Assembly (NCBI RefSeq): GCF_004361065.1
Contig: NZ_SELT01000024.1
Span: forward strand, 1 to 47,957
DNA length: 47,957 nucleotides
From: Cognatilysobacter terrigena
GTDB taxonomy: Bacteria; Pseudomonadota; Gammaproteobacteria; Xanthomonadales; Xanthomonadaceae
Direction: 5' to 3'
This document shows positions 25,651 to 33,819 of this stretch, in pieces. The notes under the pieces were generated by a model. It did not search any database. It saw nothing but the letters and a program-made list of their open reading frames with translations, and had not been told where the DNA came from. Positions within the stretch are counted from its first letter, which is position 1. Each line of letters opens with the position of its first letter. The translations under genes and the position numbers were made by a program.

Positions 25651-26460
25651 TTAGTCGAACAGCGCGTCCGCGTCCAGCAGCACCGTCGGGGCGTCCGTCA
25701 CGCGCGCCACGCCGAGCGTCGGGCCCGGGTCCGCGCCGAGCAGCGGCGGTTCGACGTGCTCGCGCTCCAGCGACACCACATCTTCCACGCAGGTCACCAG
25801 CACGCCGATCAGTTCGTCGTCGCGTTCGATGACGACCACGCGGGAGCGTTCCTCGATGTGCACCGCGCCGACATCGAGCCACAACCCGAGATCGAACACC
25901 GGCACGATGCGGCCGCGCAGGTTCATCACGCCCAGCACCGAATGCGCAGCGCCGCGCATGGCCACCACCGGCGCGACGCGCACCACTTCCTGCACGCGCA
26001 GCAGTTCGAACGCATACGAATCGCGGCCCACGCAGACGCGAAGCCAGCGATTGCCGCCGGTCGCCGTGCGTGCGCGGCCGGGCGCTGCGGCGACCGGCAC
26101 GCGCGGAATCGGCGCGATGGGCGTCGTCGCGGCGAAGGCTTCGAGCGACGGCAGAGCGCGCGCGGGCGACGGTGCGGGCGCCGGATGCACGACCGGCGGG
26201 TCGACGGACGTCGCACGTGCAACCGGCGCGACGGACTCGAACGCGGCAACGGACTCGGCGACGTGCGCGGAGGCCATGACCGGCGATGCGTCCACATCCC
26301 CCGTCAATTCGATTGCGGCGACGGCTTTCGCCTCGCTCATGTGCGGCGGAGCGTCGGTGTCGGTCGCTGTCGAGGGCGTCGGTAGCGCAGCAGCAGCCAC
26401 CGCGGCAGGCGCGGGCTGCGCGCCGAGCAGTTCGTCGAGATAGGCGTCGATGGGGGCCAT
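25651..26460 (-). CDS. parP: ParP-like CheW-domain array-positioning protein
   Basis: The 269-residue protein starts at the ATG at 26460, one base after the ParA-like gene. An N-terminal helix (MAPIDAYLDELLGAQ) is followed by an Ala/Pro/Val-rich low-complexity linker (about 16-150). A C-terminal CheW-like domain (about 155-269) contains WLRVCVGRDSYAFELLRVQEVVRVAPVVAMRGAAHSVLGVMNLRGRIVPVFDLGLWL. This architecture, directly after a ParA ATPase and MotCD, matches ParP, which binds ParC, CheA and MCPs to hold chemotaxis arrays at the cell pole (known from Vibrio). A plain CheW2 annotation is the alternative. Confidence 0.82.
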   Translation of the reverse strand: MAPIDAYLDELLGAQPAPAAVAAAALPTPSTATDTDAPPHMSEAKAVAAIELTGDVDASPVMASAHVAESVAAFESVAPVARATSVDPPVVHPAPAPSPARALPSLEAFAATTPIAPIPRVPVAAAPGRARTATGGNRWLRVCVGRDSYAFELLRVQEVVRVAPVVAMRGAAHSVLGVMNLRGRIVPVFDLGLWLDVGAVHIEERSRVVVIERDDELIGVLVTCVEDVVSLEREHVEPPLLGADPGPTLGVARVTDAPTVLLDADALFD

Positions 26461-26461
26461 G

Positions 26462-27232
26462 TCAGGCGGCCTCGCATTCAAGGGAAAGGGGATCGAGGAG
26501 CCACTGCAGCGCCTCGCGATAGGCATCGGCGCCGCGGCTCGCGAGCGTCGCGCCGGTCGCGACGGCCATCGCATCGCGCAGCTTCGTGTCGACCGGAATC
26601 GCGTCCGGGCTGACGTGGTCGCCGTAGGTCTCGCGCAACTGCTCGAGGCTGTGCTGGCCTGAGCGCGTGCGCTTGTCGTGGAGCGTCGGAATGATCGCGC
26701 GTGGCAGCGGGCGACGACGCGAGCGCTCGACCATGTCGGCCGTGCGCAGCATGTCGCGCAGGCCGTGCAGCGCGAGCGGATCGGTCTGCGTCGGCGCGAC
26801 GAGGCGATCGGCCGCGGCGAGCGCGTTGACCATCAGCAGGCCGAGCGTCGGCGGGCAGTCGAGCAGGGCGTAGTCGTAAACGTCGCGTGCGGCATGCAGT
26901 GCGCGGCCGAGCGCAAGTCCGAGCCCGGCCTGGCTCGCGCCGCGCCGTTCCAGCGTCGCCAGCGACGGCTGCGCCGGGCAGAGCGACAGACGCTCGACCG
27001 GCGTCGTCCGCGCAAGGCGCGACAGCATCTGCGTCGCGTCGGTGAAGAGTTCGTACGAGCCTCGCGGCGGCGGATCGACGGGAATGCCGAACGCATGCGA
27101 CATCGACGCATGCGGGTCGAGATCGACGAGCAGCACGCGATAGCCGGCGTCGACGAGGCCGCGTGCGAGGCAGAGCGTCGTCGTCGTCTTACCGACGCCG
27201 CCCTTCTGGTTGGCGATCGCCCAGGTCTCCAT
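26462..27232 (-). CDS. parC: ParC-like ParA-family ATPase of the chemotaxis locus
   Basis: The 256-residue protein has the deviant Walker A KGGVGKTT in AIANQKGGVGKTTTTLCLA, the Walker A' region VLLVDLDPHASMSHAFG and the Walker B DYALLDCPPTLGLLMVNALAAADRL. It is a MinD/ParA-type ATPase. No ParB gene or centromere-like repeats lie nearby, and it is translationally coupled to motD (TGATG overlap) and to parP. Its role is therefore polar placement and segregation of chemoreceptor arrays, as for ParC of Vibrio, rather than chromosome partitioning. Confidence 0.9.
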   Translation of the reverse strand: METWAIANQKGGVGKTTTTLCLARGLVDAGYRVLLVDLDPHASMSHAFGIPVDPPPRGSYELFTDATQMLSRLARTTPVERLSLCPAQPSLATLERRGASQAGLGLALGRALHAARDVYDYALLDCPPTLGLLMVNALAAADRLVAPTQTDPLALHGLRDMLRTADMVERSRRRPLPRAIIPTLHDKRTRSGQHSLEQLRETYGDHVSPDAIPVDTKLRDAMAVATGATLASRGADAYREALQWLLDPLSLECEAA

Positions 27233-28122
27233 CAGCCGGTCCTCCCGTCGGGGTGGATGTCGCCCGCGACGCGCGTGCGCGTGTCGGCGCCCGTCACCGC
27301 ATCGGTGCCCTGGCCGGCCGGCAGGATGACGAGCATCACGCGGCGATTCGCGTTGCGGCCTTCGGGCGTGGTGTTGTCGGCGACCGGCTGGAATTCCGCG
27401 TAACCCGTCATCGACAGGCGCGACGGCGCGATGCCGGCATCCGCCATCACGTGCAGCACGCTCGCGGCGCGCGCCGCAGAGAGTTCCCAGTTCGACGGGA
27501 ACTGCGCGCTCGCGATCGGCTGGTTGTCGGTATAGCCCTCGACGCGCAGTGCGTTCGGCTGGTCGCGGAGCACGTCGGCGACTTTGCGCACGGTGTCGAT
27601 CGCGAGCGCGCTCGGCAGCGCGGAGCCGCTGGTGAACAGCAGGTCGCTCTGGATCTCGACTTCGAGGTAATCGCTGCCCTGGCGCACGTGCACGAGCTTC
27701 TGCTGCACGAGGCCCGCAAGCGCATCGCCGATGCGGTCACCGATGCCCTGCAGCTGCGCGCGCATCGCCTTCTCGCGCGCGGCATGTTCCGCCGGTGTTT
27801 CGGCGACGTTGGGATGCAGGCGCGGCACGTCGACCGGCGCCGCACGCGTCGGGCCGGGTGCACCGGCGGTCGCGAGCGAAGGGCGGTCGTAGTCCGAACC
27901 GCGCAGCTGCGTGCGGCCGAGCTGCACCGGTGTCATCGACTTCGGCGGGCCGCCGAATGCGGTCGAGAGCGAGTCGGCGACCGCACGGTATTTACCCGCG
28001 TTCACCGACGAGATCGCGTACATCACGACGAAGAACGCGAGCAGCAGCGTGATGAGGTCGCCATAGGGAATGGCCCAGGCCTCGTGGTTCACGTGCTCTT
28101 CGTGGGCGAAGCGGCGCGCCAT
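27232..28122 (-). CDS. motD: Flagellar stator protein MotD (MotB family)
   Basis: The 296-residue protein has one N-terminal transmembrane segment with the proton-carrying Asp22 in AIPYGDLITLLLAFFVVMYAIS, a periplasmic plug/linker region (VNAGKYRAVADSLSTAFGG), and an OmpA-like peptidoglycan-binding domain (LRVEGYTDNQPI, then SNWELSAARAASVLHVM and GYAEFQPV, GRNANRRVMLVIL). With MotC it forms the ion channel of the stator. The start ATG overlaps the motC stop by one base, and the stop overlaps the parC start, so translation is coupled throughout. Confidence 0.95.
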   Translation of the reverse strand: MARRFAHEEHVNHEAWAIPYGDLITLLLAFFVVMYAISSVNAGKYRAVADSLSTAFGGPPKSMTPVQLGRTQLRGSDYDRPSLATAGAPGPTRAAPVDVPRLHPNVAETPAEHAAREKAMRAQLQGIGDRIGDALAGLVQQKLVHVRQGSDYLEVEIQSDLLFTSGSALPSALAIDTVRKVADVLRDQPNALRVEGYTDNQPIASAQFPSNWELSAARAASVLHVMADAGIAPSRLSMTGYAEFQPVADNTTPEGRNANRRVMLVILPAGQGTDAVTGADTRTRVAGDIHPDGRTG

Positions 28123-28862
28123 CAGTGCAGATAACCTGAGAGGCGCGATTCGATGTTCCGCGGGTTCTCGCCCTGCGCGATCGCGATCAGGCCTTCGATG
28201 ATCATCTCGCGCTCCGTCGCCTGCGCATTGATCACGCCCTTCAGCTTGGACGCCATCGGCAGCAGCATCAGGTTCGCCGAACCGATGCCGTAGATCGTCG
28301 CGGTGAATGCGGCCGCGATGCCGTGGCCGAGATGACTCGGGTCGGCGAGGTTCTTCATTACCGCCATCAGGCCGAGCACCGCGCCGATGATGCCGAGCGT
28401 CGGCGCGTAGATGCCCATGCCCTCGAACACCTTCGCCGCCGCCATGTCGCGATGCTGCTGGCTCTGCAGTTCGATCTCGAGCGTCTGCCGGATCTGTTCC
28501 GGTTCGCTGCCGTCGACCACCATCTGCAGGCCCTTGCGCAGAAAGTCGTCGCGCACGCCGGGAAGTTCGGGTTCGAGGCCGAGCAGACCCTGGCGACGCG
28601 CGGTGTTGCTCCACTCGAGGAGACGACGGATCTGCGCATGGCCGTCGCGCACCGGCGGCTGGAATACCCAGCGCACGATCTTCATCGCGCGACGGAACGT
28701 CGCCATCGGCGTCTGCACGAGGATCGCAGCGAGTGTGCCGAGGATCACGATCACGAACGCCGCCGGCGACCACAGCCCGGCGATGCCCGCGCCCTTGAGC
28801 ACGCTGCCGCCCACGAGAGCGGCCAGCGCGAGCACGACGCCGATGAAGGAGAGCCTGTCCAT
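28122..28862 (-). CDS. motC: Flagellar stator protein MotC (MotA family)
   Basis: The 246-residue protein has two N-terminal transmembrane segments (SFIGVVLALAALVGGSVL; SPAAFVIVILGTLAAILV), a cytoplasmic loop with charged residues for rotor contact (QIRRLLEWSNTARRQG) and a second pair of segments around YAPTLGIIGAVLGLMAVM and GHGIAAAFTATIYGIGSANLMLLP, the MotA/ExbB signature. No ribosome binding site precedes the ATG at 28862, and a sigma-28-like promoter ends only 9 bases away, so the transcript may be leaderless. It is the first gene of the motC-motD-parC-parP operon. Confidence 0.94.
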   Translation of the reverse strand: MDRLSFIGVVLALAALVGGSVLKGAGIAGLWSPAAFVIVILGTLAAILVQTPMATFRRAMKIVRWVFQPPVRDGHAQIRRLLEWSNTARRQGLLGLEPELPGVRDDFLRKGLQMVVDGSEPEQIRQTLEIELQSQQHRDMAAAKVFEGMGIYAPTLGIIGAVLGLMAVMKNLADPSHLGHGIAAAFTATIYGIGSANLMLLPMASKLKGVINAQATEREMIIEGLIAIAQGENPRNIESRLSGYLH

Positions 28863-28870
28863 CGGTGTTG

Positions 28871-28898
28871 TTAACGGATGGCACGCCAGCTTTCTTGA
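28871..28898 (-). promoter_or_regulatory. Candidate sigma-28-like promoter for motC
   Basis: On the minus strand TCAAGAAA (28898-28891), then 12 bases, then TCCGTTAA (28878-28871). The boxes resemble the other FliA sites, but the spacing is one base too long and the -10 box lacks the first G. It would start transcription within a few bases of the motC ATG. Confidence 0.4.
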
Positions 28899-28998
28899 GC
28901 CGCCCGGCGTGCCCCATTCGGCGACGCGGCGCGCGTTTCGGGCGGTGACGGCCCATCTCGACTGCCTATCATTGGGCGTCCATGGAGGAGGCAGCCGA

Positions 28999-29886
28999 GT
29001 GACGAGAAGGATGCTGGCCGCAGGTGGTGCCTTGGTGGCCGTCGCCGCCGTATTGATCGTATGGCGCCCGCTGCCCTTCGTTTCCGGCGCGACGGGGCGC
29101 TCCGCGTCGGACCCGGCCCAGCGTCACGCTGAAGGCAGCAAGGCCGACGGGCGGCGCTTCGACGCGCCGCTTCCCGAAGGTCCGTTCGATTCGGTCCGGC
29201 AGGAACTGACCCGCCGCGCCACCGCCGGCGATCCCGCGGCGGCGTACCACTTGGGCCGTGTGCTGGCGCAGTGCCATCGTTACAAGCCGATCGCCGATAA
29301 CGAGTTCGCCCGCATGGCCGCGCGAGCCATCGGTTCGCTGCGACACATCCTCCCGGGCGGGCAAGGCGAGGAGACGCTCCTGATGAATGCGGTGATCGAG
29401 GCCAAGCCCGAGATGGACGACCTGTGCGCAGGCACAGACGGCGTCCGTGCGAAGAACGAGGCGGATGAAGCGGCGCGCTGGATGGCAGCCGCGGCCGAGG
29501 CGGGCGATCCGCGTGCGATGGTCGACTACGCAGACGTGGCGTTCGCCGCGTTTCCCACTTCGGTTGCGGTGATCGATCACGCGGCCGAGGTCGCGCAGCG
29601 CCGGGAACGTGCGCGCGCGTGGTTGTTGGAGGCCCGCCGTGCCGGGAACGTGGAGGCGATGCTCGGACTCGCGAAGGCTTACGCGCTCGGCACGCTCTAT
29701 CCGCAGGACCGCGAGCGAGCGCTCGGCTGGCTGCTGGCCTACCGCGACGCGCGCGGCGAACACCGCGTGGGGCCCGCAGCCATCGCGTTCACGGAGTACC
29801 AGATGCGCAAGGGACTCGACGCGGCCGCGCAGGAACGTGCCGCGCGTTTCGCTCGATCCGTTGCGGCACCGGGAGCGGCTCGATGA
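28999..29886 (+). CDS. Membrane-anchored Sel1/TPR-like repeat protein
   Basis: The 295-residue product starts at a GTG at 28999, preceded by GGAGGAG with an 8-base spacer. A hydrophobic N-terminus (MLAAGGALVAVAAVLIVW) anchors or exports it. The remainder is helical with Sel1-like repeat units: AGDPAAAYHLGRVLAQC, AAEAGDPRAMVDYADVAF and AGNVEAMLGLAKAYALGTLYPQDRERALGWLLAYRDA. Conserved Cys pairs (AQCHRY, DDLCAG) suggest a disulphide in the periplasm. It overlaps by ATGA a second gene with the same architecture. Function unknown; a scaffold role is the usual inference for Sel1 proteins. The two genes run opposite to all flanking motility genes. Confidence 0.8.
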   Translation: MTRRMLAAGGALVAVAAVLIVWRPLPFVSGATGRSASDPAQRHAEGSKADGRRFDAPLPEGPFDSVRQELTRRATAGDPAAAYHLGRVLAQCHRYKPIADNEFARMAARAIGSLRHILPGGQGEETLLMNAVIEAKPEMDDLCAGTDGVRAKNEADEAARWMAAAAEAGDPRAMVDYADVAFAAFPTSVAVIDHAAEVAQRRERARAWLLEARRAGNVEAMLGLAKAYALGTLYPQDRERALGWLLAYRDARGEHRVGPAAIAFTEYQMRKGLDAAAQERAARFARSVAAPGAAR

Positions 29887-30848
29887 GGCGCGCGCTTATG
29901 GTCCTTCCGATGGCAGCGCTCATTGCCGCTGCGGCTTACGTCGGGTTCCGGTTTCGCGGGGGCCGCGACGTCCAGCCCGCCGCCGCGGTTCGCGGTACTG
30001 CGGTTGCGGGGGTGCGACCCGCACGGCCGTCGCCACGCGACATGGAGGACGCGCGTCGACGCATGGACGCGATCAGGAAAAGCATTGCGAACGCGCCGGC
30101 CGCGCCTGCGCCCGATCCCGGTTGGGAGCGACCGTTCGCGGAGGTGGAGCCGAGCCTGCGCGTCCGTGCCGAGGCAGGCGACATCCGGGCCGCGACCACG
30201 CTCGGTCTCCGCGCCGCCCGGTGCCACGCGCTCCTGGGTGACAGGCCGCGCGAGGACATCGTCGAGCAGTGGCAGGAGGCGCTCGCGCATCGGTCGCCTA
30301 TCGCAAGGAACGAGGACGTGCGACGGCGGAACATGGAAGACGCGATGAAGCGCGAGCTCGCGGCTTACGACGACTGTGCAGCGGTCGGCGCCGCACGCAC
30401 CGCGGATTACCTCGTCTGGCTCGAGCGCGCAGGCCGCGCGGGAGGGCTCCCCGCGCAGGTAGCGTTCGCGCAGCATGCGCTCGACGCGTGGTCAACGCCC
30501 GAGTCCATGGTGTCGCAGATCGAGGAAGCGGCGCGGCGGCGATCACTCGCGCGCGGTTGGCTGGAAGCGCAGATTGCGAACGGCCGGGAAAGCGCGCTCG
30601 CCGTCTACGCCGATCCGCTGTCCGGCAAACAGTCGCTCTACGCAGGCGATGTCGAACGCGTACAGACGTACAGCTACGTACTCGAGTTGGTGAGGAGCCG
30701 CCGTATCGGCGACTTCGACCGTCTCTGGGCTGAGGGTCCGCGCCCGTACGGCACGGATCTGACCCCCGCGCAGTGGCGCCGCGTAGCGGATGAGGGTCGC
30801 CGGATCTACCAGCTGTCGTTCAAGAACGCGCCGCTGTATCCCGACTAG
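29883..30848 (+). CDS. Exported helical-repeat protein, paralogue of the upstream gene
   Basis: The 321-residue protein begins with a membrane or signal segment (MVLPMAALIAAAAYVGFRF) and continues with helices resembling its neighbour: VEPSLRVRAEAGDIRAATTLGLRAARCHALLG, AARTADYLVWLERAGRAGGLPAQVAFAQHALDAW and RSLARGWLEAQIANGRESALAVYADPL. Two Cys residues (ARCHAL, DDCAAV) occupy positions comparable to those of the upstream protein. The start ATG overlaps the upstream stop (ATGA), so the pair is one operon. They appear to be diverged tandem duplicates. Function is unknown. Confidence 0.78.
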   Translation: MRRALMVLPMAALIAAAAYVGFRFRGGRDVQPAAAVRGTAVAGVRPARPSPRDMEDARRRMDAIRKSIANAPAAPAPDPGWERPFAEVEPSLRVRAEAGDIRAATTLGLRAARCHALLGDRPREDIVEQWQEALAHRSPIARNEDVRRRNMEDAMKRELAAYDDCAAVGAARTADYLVWLERAGRAGGLPAQVAFAQHALDAWSTPESMVSQIEEAARRRSLARGWLEAQIANGRESALAVYADPLSGKQSLYAGDVERVQTYSYVLELVRSRRIGDFDRLWAEGPRPYGTDLTPAQWRRVADEGRRIYQLSFKNAPLYPD

Positions 30849-30890
30849 GCGCATCGCGTCGGGATATCCGCTGTCCGAATTGCGCGGCAC

Positions 30891-30915
30891 CGCTGCATCG
30901 CATGCGAACGCAGCG
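30891..30915. terminator. Likely bidirectional terminator between convergent genes
   Basis: CGCTGC (30891-30896) pairs with GCAGCG (30910-30915) around an inner self-complementary TCGCATGCGA. It lies between the stop of the plus-strand repeat protein and the stop of the minus-strand cheA. Only a short T-rich stretch (TCTTGT) follows on the plus side. Confidence 0.45.
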
Positions 30916-30924
30916 TCTTGTCGA

Positions 30925-32730
30925 TCAGCCGTTCACCACCGCCCGCCGCGTCCGCACACCGGTTTCGTGCAGCGAATCGACGTCGAGGATCAGCGCCATG
31001 CGGCCGTCGCCGATCAGGCTGGCGCCCGCGTAGCCGGCCAGGCCGCGCAGGGTGCGGGGCAGGGCCTTGATGACGACTTCCTCGCGGCCGCGGACGCGGT
31101 CGACGAGGAGCACGAAGCGCTGCTCACCGGCCTGCAGGACAACGCCGGTCGCGGCGCCGTTCTCGCACGGGTCGAGGCCGAGCCAGGTGCGAAGGTCGAG
31201 CACGGGCGTCGGCTGTTCGCGAAGGTCGAGCACGCTCTGGCCGTCGATCCACATCGCATTGCCGCCGGTGTGCGCCAGCACTTCGACGACGCGCACGAGC
31301 GGAAGCGCGTAGACGTCGCCGTCGATTTCGACGAGCAGCGTCGGCAGGATGGCGAGCGTCAACGGCACTTTGATCGCCATGCGCGTGCCGCGGCCGATCT
31401 CGGAATGGATCTGCACGGTGCCGGCGAGCTCGCGGATCTTGCTCTGCACGACGTCCATGCCGACGCCGCGACCGGAGAGATCGCTCACTTCCGACTTCGT
31501 CGAGAAGCCCGGCAGGAAGATCAGCTGCAGGCATTCGTCGGCGGTGAGGCGCGCAGCGGCTTCGGCGTCGATCAGGCCCTTGCGGATCGCGCTCTCGCGG
31601 ATCTTGTCGGGATCGATGCCGGCACCGTCGTCGCGCACTTCGATCATCACGTGATCGCCTTCCTGCTGCGCGGAAAGACGCACGTTGCCCTGCTCGTTCT
31701 TGCCTGCGGCGCGACGCACGTCGGGCGCTTCGATGCCGTGGTCGATCGCATTGCGCACGAGGTGCACCAGCGGATCGGACAGGGCTTCGACGAGGTTGCG
31801 ATCGAGTTCGGTTTCCGCGCCGATCACTTCGAGTTCGACCGACTTCTTCACCTGGCGCGCGACATCGCGCGCCAGTTTCGGGAAGCGCGAGAACACGCGG
31901 CCGACCGGCTGCATACGCGCCATCATCACGGCGGACTGCAGGCGCGACGTCGCGGCGTCGAGTGCGGTGACCGCACGATCGAGGTCTTCATCGCGCAGAC
32001 GTGGCCGAATCGTCTTCAGGCGATTGCGCGCGAGCACGAGTTCGCCGACGAGGTTGACCATCGCGTCGAGTCGGCGCACGTCGACGCGCACCGTCGTTTC
32101 GCCGGCGTCGTTCGCGGCCGGGCTGCGACGTCCGCCCGCAACGGGTTCCGGACGCGCGACCTGGGTGGGAGAAGGCGCAGGGGCGACGGCAGCCGGTGGC
32201 GGTGCTTCGGACACCACCACGGCGCCGGGGAGCGCCCCCTTGCCATGGAACGCATCGAGCAGTGAATCGAAATCGAGATCGTCGAGGTTGTCGGGCAGGT
32301 CGCTCGCGGTGACGGCCGGAGCCGCTGCGGCATGCGAACCGCCGTGGCCGTCGACGTGCATGCTGTCGAGCAGGCCCTGCGGCACGTCCGGCAATGCGCG
32401 GCCCTGCGCGACGCATTCGAGCATGTCGGCGAGCAGGTCGATCGCCTGCTGCGCGCCATCGAATGCGAACCCGTCGAGCGGCATCGTGCCGTTGCGCGCG
32501 ACGTCGAGACGATCCTCGACGGCGTGGCACAACGTCACCATCGGCGGGAAGTCGAGGAAGCCCGCGCCGCCCTTGATGGTGTGGAAACCGCGGAACACGG
32601 TGTTGAGCGCGTCGCGATCTTCCGGCGCGCGTTCGAGCACCACCATCTGCTCGCCGAGCTGGTCGACGATCTCGCGGGCTTCGACGAGGAAGTCCGCGCA
32701 GATCTCGCTCATGCCGTCGGTTGCGCTCAT
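30925..32730 (-). CDS. cheA: Chemotaxis histidine kinase CheA (second, with cheY-cheZ)
   Basis: The 601-residue kinase has P1 with His50 in FRGFHTIKGGAGFLDFPPM, a Pro/Ala-rich linker (about 140-215) in place of a clear P2, the P3 dimerisation helices (DVRRLDAMVNLVGELVLARNRL), P4 with LVHLVRNAIDHGIEAPDVRRA and the G boxes EVRDDGAGIDPDKI and GRGVGMDVVQ, and a P5 CheW-like domain. It is the last gene of cheY-cheZ-cheA downstream of flhF-flhG-fliA, the usual place for the flagellar CheA in Xanthomonas and Pseudomonas. It is shorter than, and clearly diverged from, the CheA at 22474-24447, so the cell has two kinases in one region. Confidence 0.97.
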   Translation of the reverse strand: MSATDGMSEICADFLVEAREIVDQLGEQMVVLERAPEDRDALNTVFRGFHTIKGGAGFLDFPPMVTLCHAVEDRLDVARNGTMPLDGFAFDGAQQAIDLLADMLECVAQGRALPDVPQGLLDSMHVDGHGGSHAAAAPAVTASDLPDNLDDLDFDSLLDAFHGKGALPGAVVVSEAPPPAAVAPAPSPTQVARPEPVAGGRRSPAANDAGETTVRVDVRRLDAMVNLVGELVLARNRLKTIRPRLRDEDLDRAVTALDAATSRLQSAVMMARMQPVGRVFSRFPKLARDVARQVKKSVELEVIGAETELDRNLVEALSDPLVHLVRNAIDHGIEAPDVRRAAGKNEQGNVRLSAQQEGDHVMIEVRDDGAGIDPDKIRESAIRKGLIDAEAAARLTADECLQLIFLPGFSTKSEVSDLSGRGVGMDVVQSKIRELAGTVQIHSEIGRGTRMAIKVPLTLAILPTLLVEIDGDVYALPLVRVVEVLAHTGGNAMWIDGQSVLDLREQPTPVLDLRTWLGLDPCENGAATGVVLQAGEQRFVLLVDRVRGREEVVIKALPRTLRGLAGYAGASLIGDGRMALILDVDSLHETGVRTRRAVVNG

Positions 32731-32748
32731 GCCGTCAGATTCCGTGCG

Positions 32749-33375
32749 TCAGAGACCCAGCGCCGACAGCAGTTCGTCGGCGTTGTCCTGCGTGGCAGGC
32801 GTCGGATCGACGCCGGCGACCGCCGGCCCGTGGCCGCGGTTGTTGTTCGCGTTGAGGTGCAGCGGTTCGTGCGCGCTGCCGACGATGTCGCCGAGACCGG
32901 TGTGCACCGCGCGCACCAGTTCGACGACGCGCAGGATGATCTGGCCCGTAAGGTCCTGGTAACCCTGCGCGATCGACATCTCGGAAAAGCGCGAGCGCAG
33001 ACCGGCAAGGGCGTCGCGCTGCGCATCGCTCTGCGGTTCCGGCAGCGCATTGAGCAGGCGGCCGCATTCGTCGATCAGGTCGAGCGTGCGCATGCTGGAC
33101 GATTCGGTCAGCTGCACCACGTGCTCGAGGCGCGCACACGCGTCCGGCAGCGAAGCCGCGCCGGCGTTGCGACCGTCGTCACCGAGCGCGACCGCGAGCT
33201 CGCGCGCGAGGCGCACGATGCCCTGCACCAGCGGCTGCGTGCGCCACGAGACGAGGCCGTCGATAGCGGCGCGGCAGCCGGCGTCGTCACCGCTTTCCAG
33301 CGCGCGCAGCGCCGACTGCAGCGTTTCGACGATGGCGTCGCGTTCGGGCGAGACGACCGCGGCCGCCGCGTTCAT
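32749..33375 (-). CDS. cheZ: CheY-P phosphatase CheZ
   Basis: The 208-residue protein is predominantly helical, with the diagnostic [22 protein letters not shown], which carries the Gln and Asp that act on CheY-P. The C-terminal peptide [13 protein letters not shown] corresponds to the CheY-binding tail. The start ATG at 33375 overlaps the cheY stop (ATGA), and cheA follows after 18 bases. CheZ pairs with the E. coli-like CheY of the same unit and shortens the lifetime of the motor signal. Confidence 0.95.
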   Translation of the reverse strand: MNAAAAVVSPERDAIVETLQSALRALESGDDAGCRAAIDGLVSWRTQPLVQGIVRLARELAVALGDDGRNAGAASLPDACARLEHVVQLTESSSMRTLDLIDECGRLLNALPEPQSDAQRDALAGLRSRFSEMSIAQGYQDLTGQIILRVVELVRAVHTGLGDIVGSAHEPLHLNANNNRGHGPAVAGVDPTPATQDNADELLSALGL

Positions 33376-33764
33376 GCCGCGGCCTCGATGCGCTCGAAGA
33401 TCTTGGTCAGCTTGTCGCTCAGCGCACCGGCGGTGAACGGCTTGATGACGTAGCCATTCACGCCCGCCTGTGCGGCTTCGATGATCTGCTCGCGCTTGGC
33501 TTCGGCGGTGACCATGAGCACCGGCGTCTTCTGCAGCGCGGCGTCGGCGCGGATGTGCTTGAGCAGGTCGATGCCCGGCATGCCAGGCATGTTCCAGTCG
33601 GTGATCACGAGGTCGAACTTGGCCTTGCGCAGCTCGACGAGCGCGCTGTTGCCGTCTTCGGCTTCGGTGGTGTCGAAGAACCCGAGGTCGTTGAGCAGGT
33701 TCTTGACGATACGGCGCATCGTCGAGAAGTCGTCGACGATCAGGATCTTGATGTTCTTGTCCAT
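33372..33764 (-). CDS. cheY: Motor-binding response regulator CheY, E. coli type
   Basis: The 130-residue protein closely resembles E. coli Che[19 protein letters not shown] (Asp11-Asp12), phospho-acceptor Asp56 in [25 protein letters not shown] with the Thr switch residue, and Lys in GYVIKPFTA. Phosphorylated CheY binds FliM and reverses the motor. The start is the ATG at 33764; longer in-frame readings would extend through the promoter. It is the first gene after the sigma-28 promoter at 33793-33819 and is coupled to cheZ. Confidence 0.97.
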   Translation of the reverse strand: MDKNIKILIVDDFSTMRRIVKNLLNDLGFFDTTEAEDGNSALVELRKAKFDLVITDWNMPGMPGIDLLKHIRADAALQKTPVLMVTAEAKREQIIEAAQAGVNGYVIKPFTAGALSDKLTKIFERIEAAA

Positions 33765-33792
33765 GGACGGGTTCCGGGCGGTCCTTGGGGAG

Positions 33793-33819
33793 CTATCGGC
33801 TCGTGGGGGGAGTTCTTGA
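33793..33819 (-). promoter_or_regulatory. Sigma-28 (FliA) promoter for cheY-cheZ-cheA
   Basis: On the minus strand TCAAGAAC (33819-33812), 11 bases, then GCCGATAG (33800-33793). It lies 29 bases upstream of the cheY start codon, within the 245-base gap between fliA and cheY; I see no other element in that gap. Confidence 0.82.

Noticed and set aside
26462-27232. ParA as part of a chromosome or plasmid partition system
   Set aside because: No ParB gene or parS-like repeats are present, and the gene is translationally coupled to motD and a CheW-domain protein.
30790-32265. Long plus-strand open frame opposite cheA
   Set aside because: The minus strand encodes CheA with all kinase motifs; the plus-strand translation has no recognisable domain.
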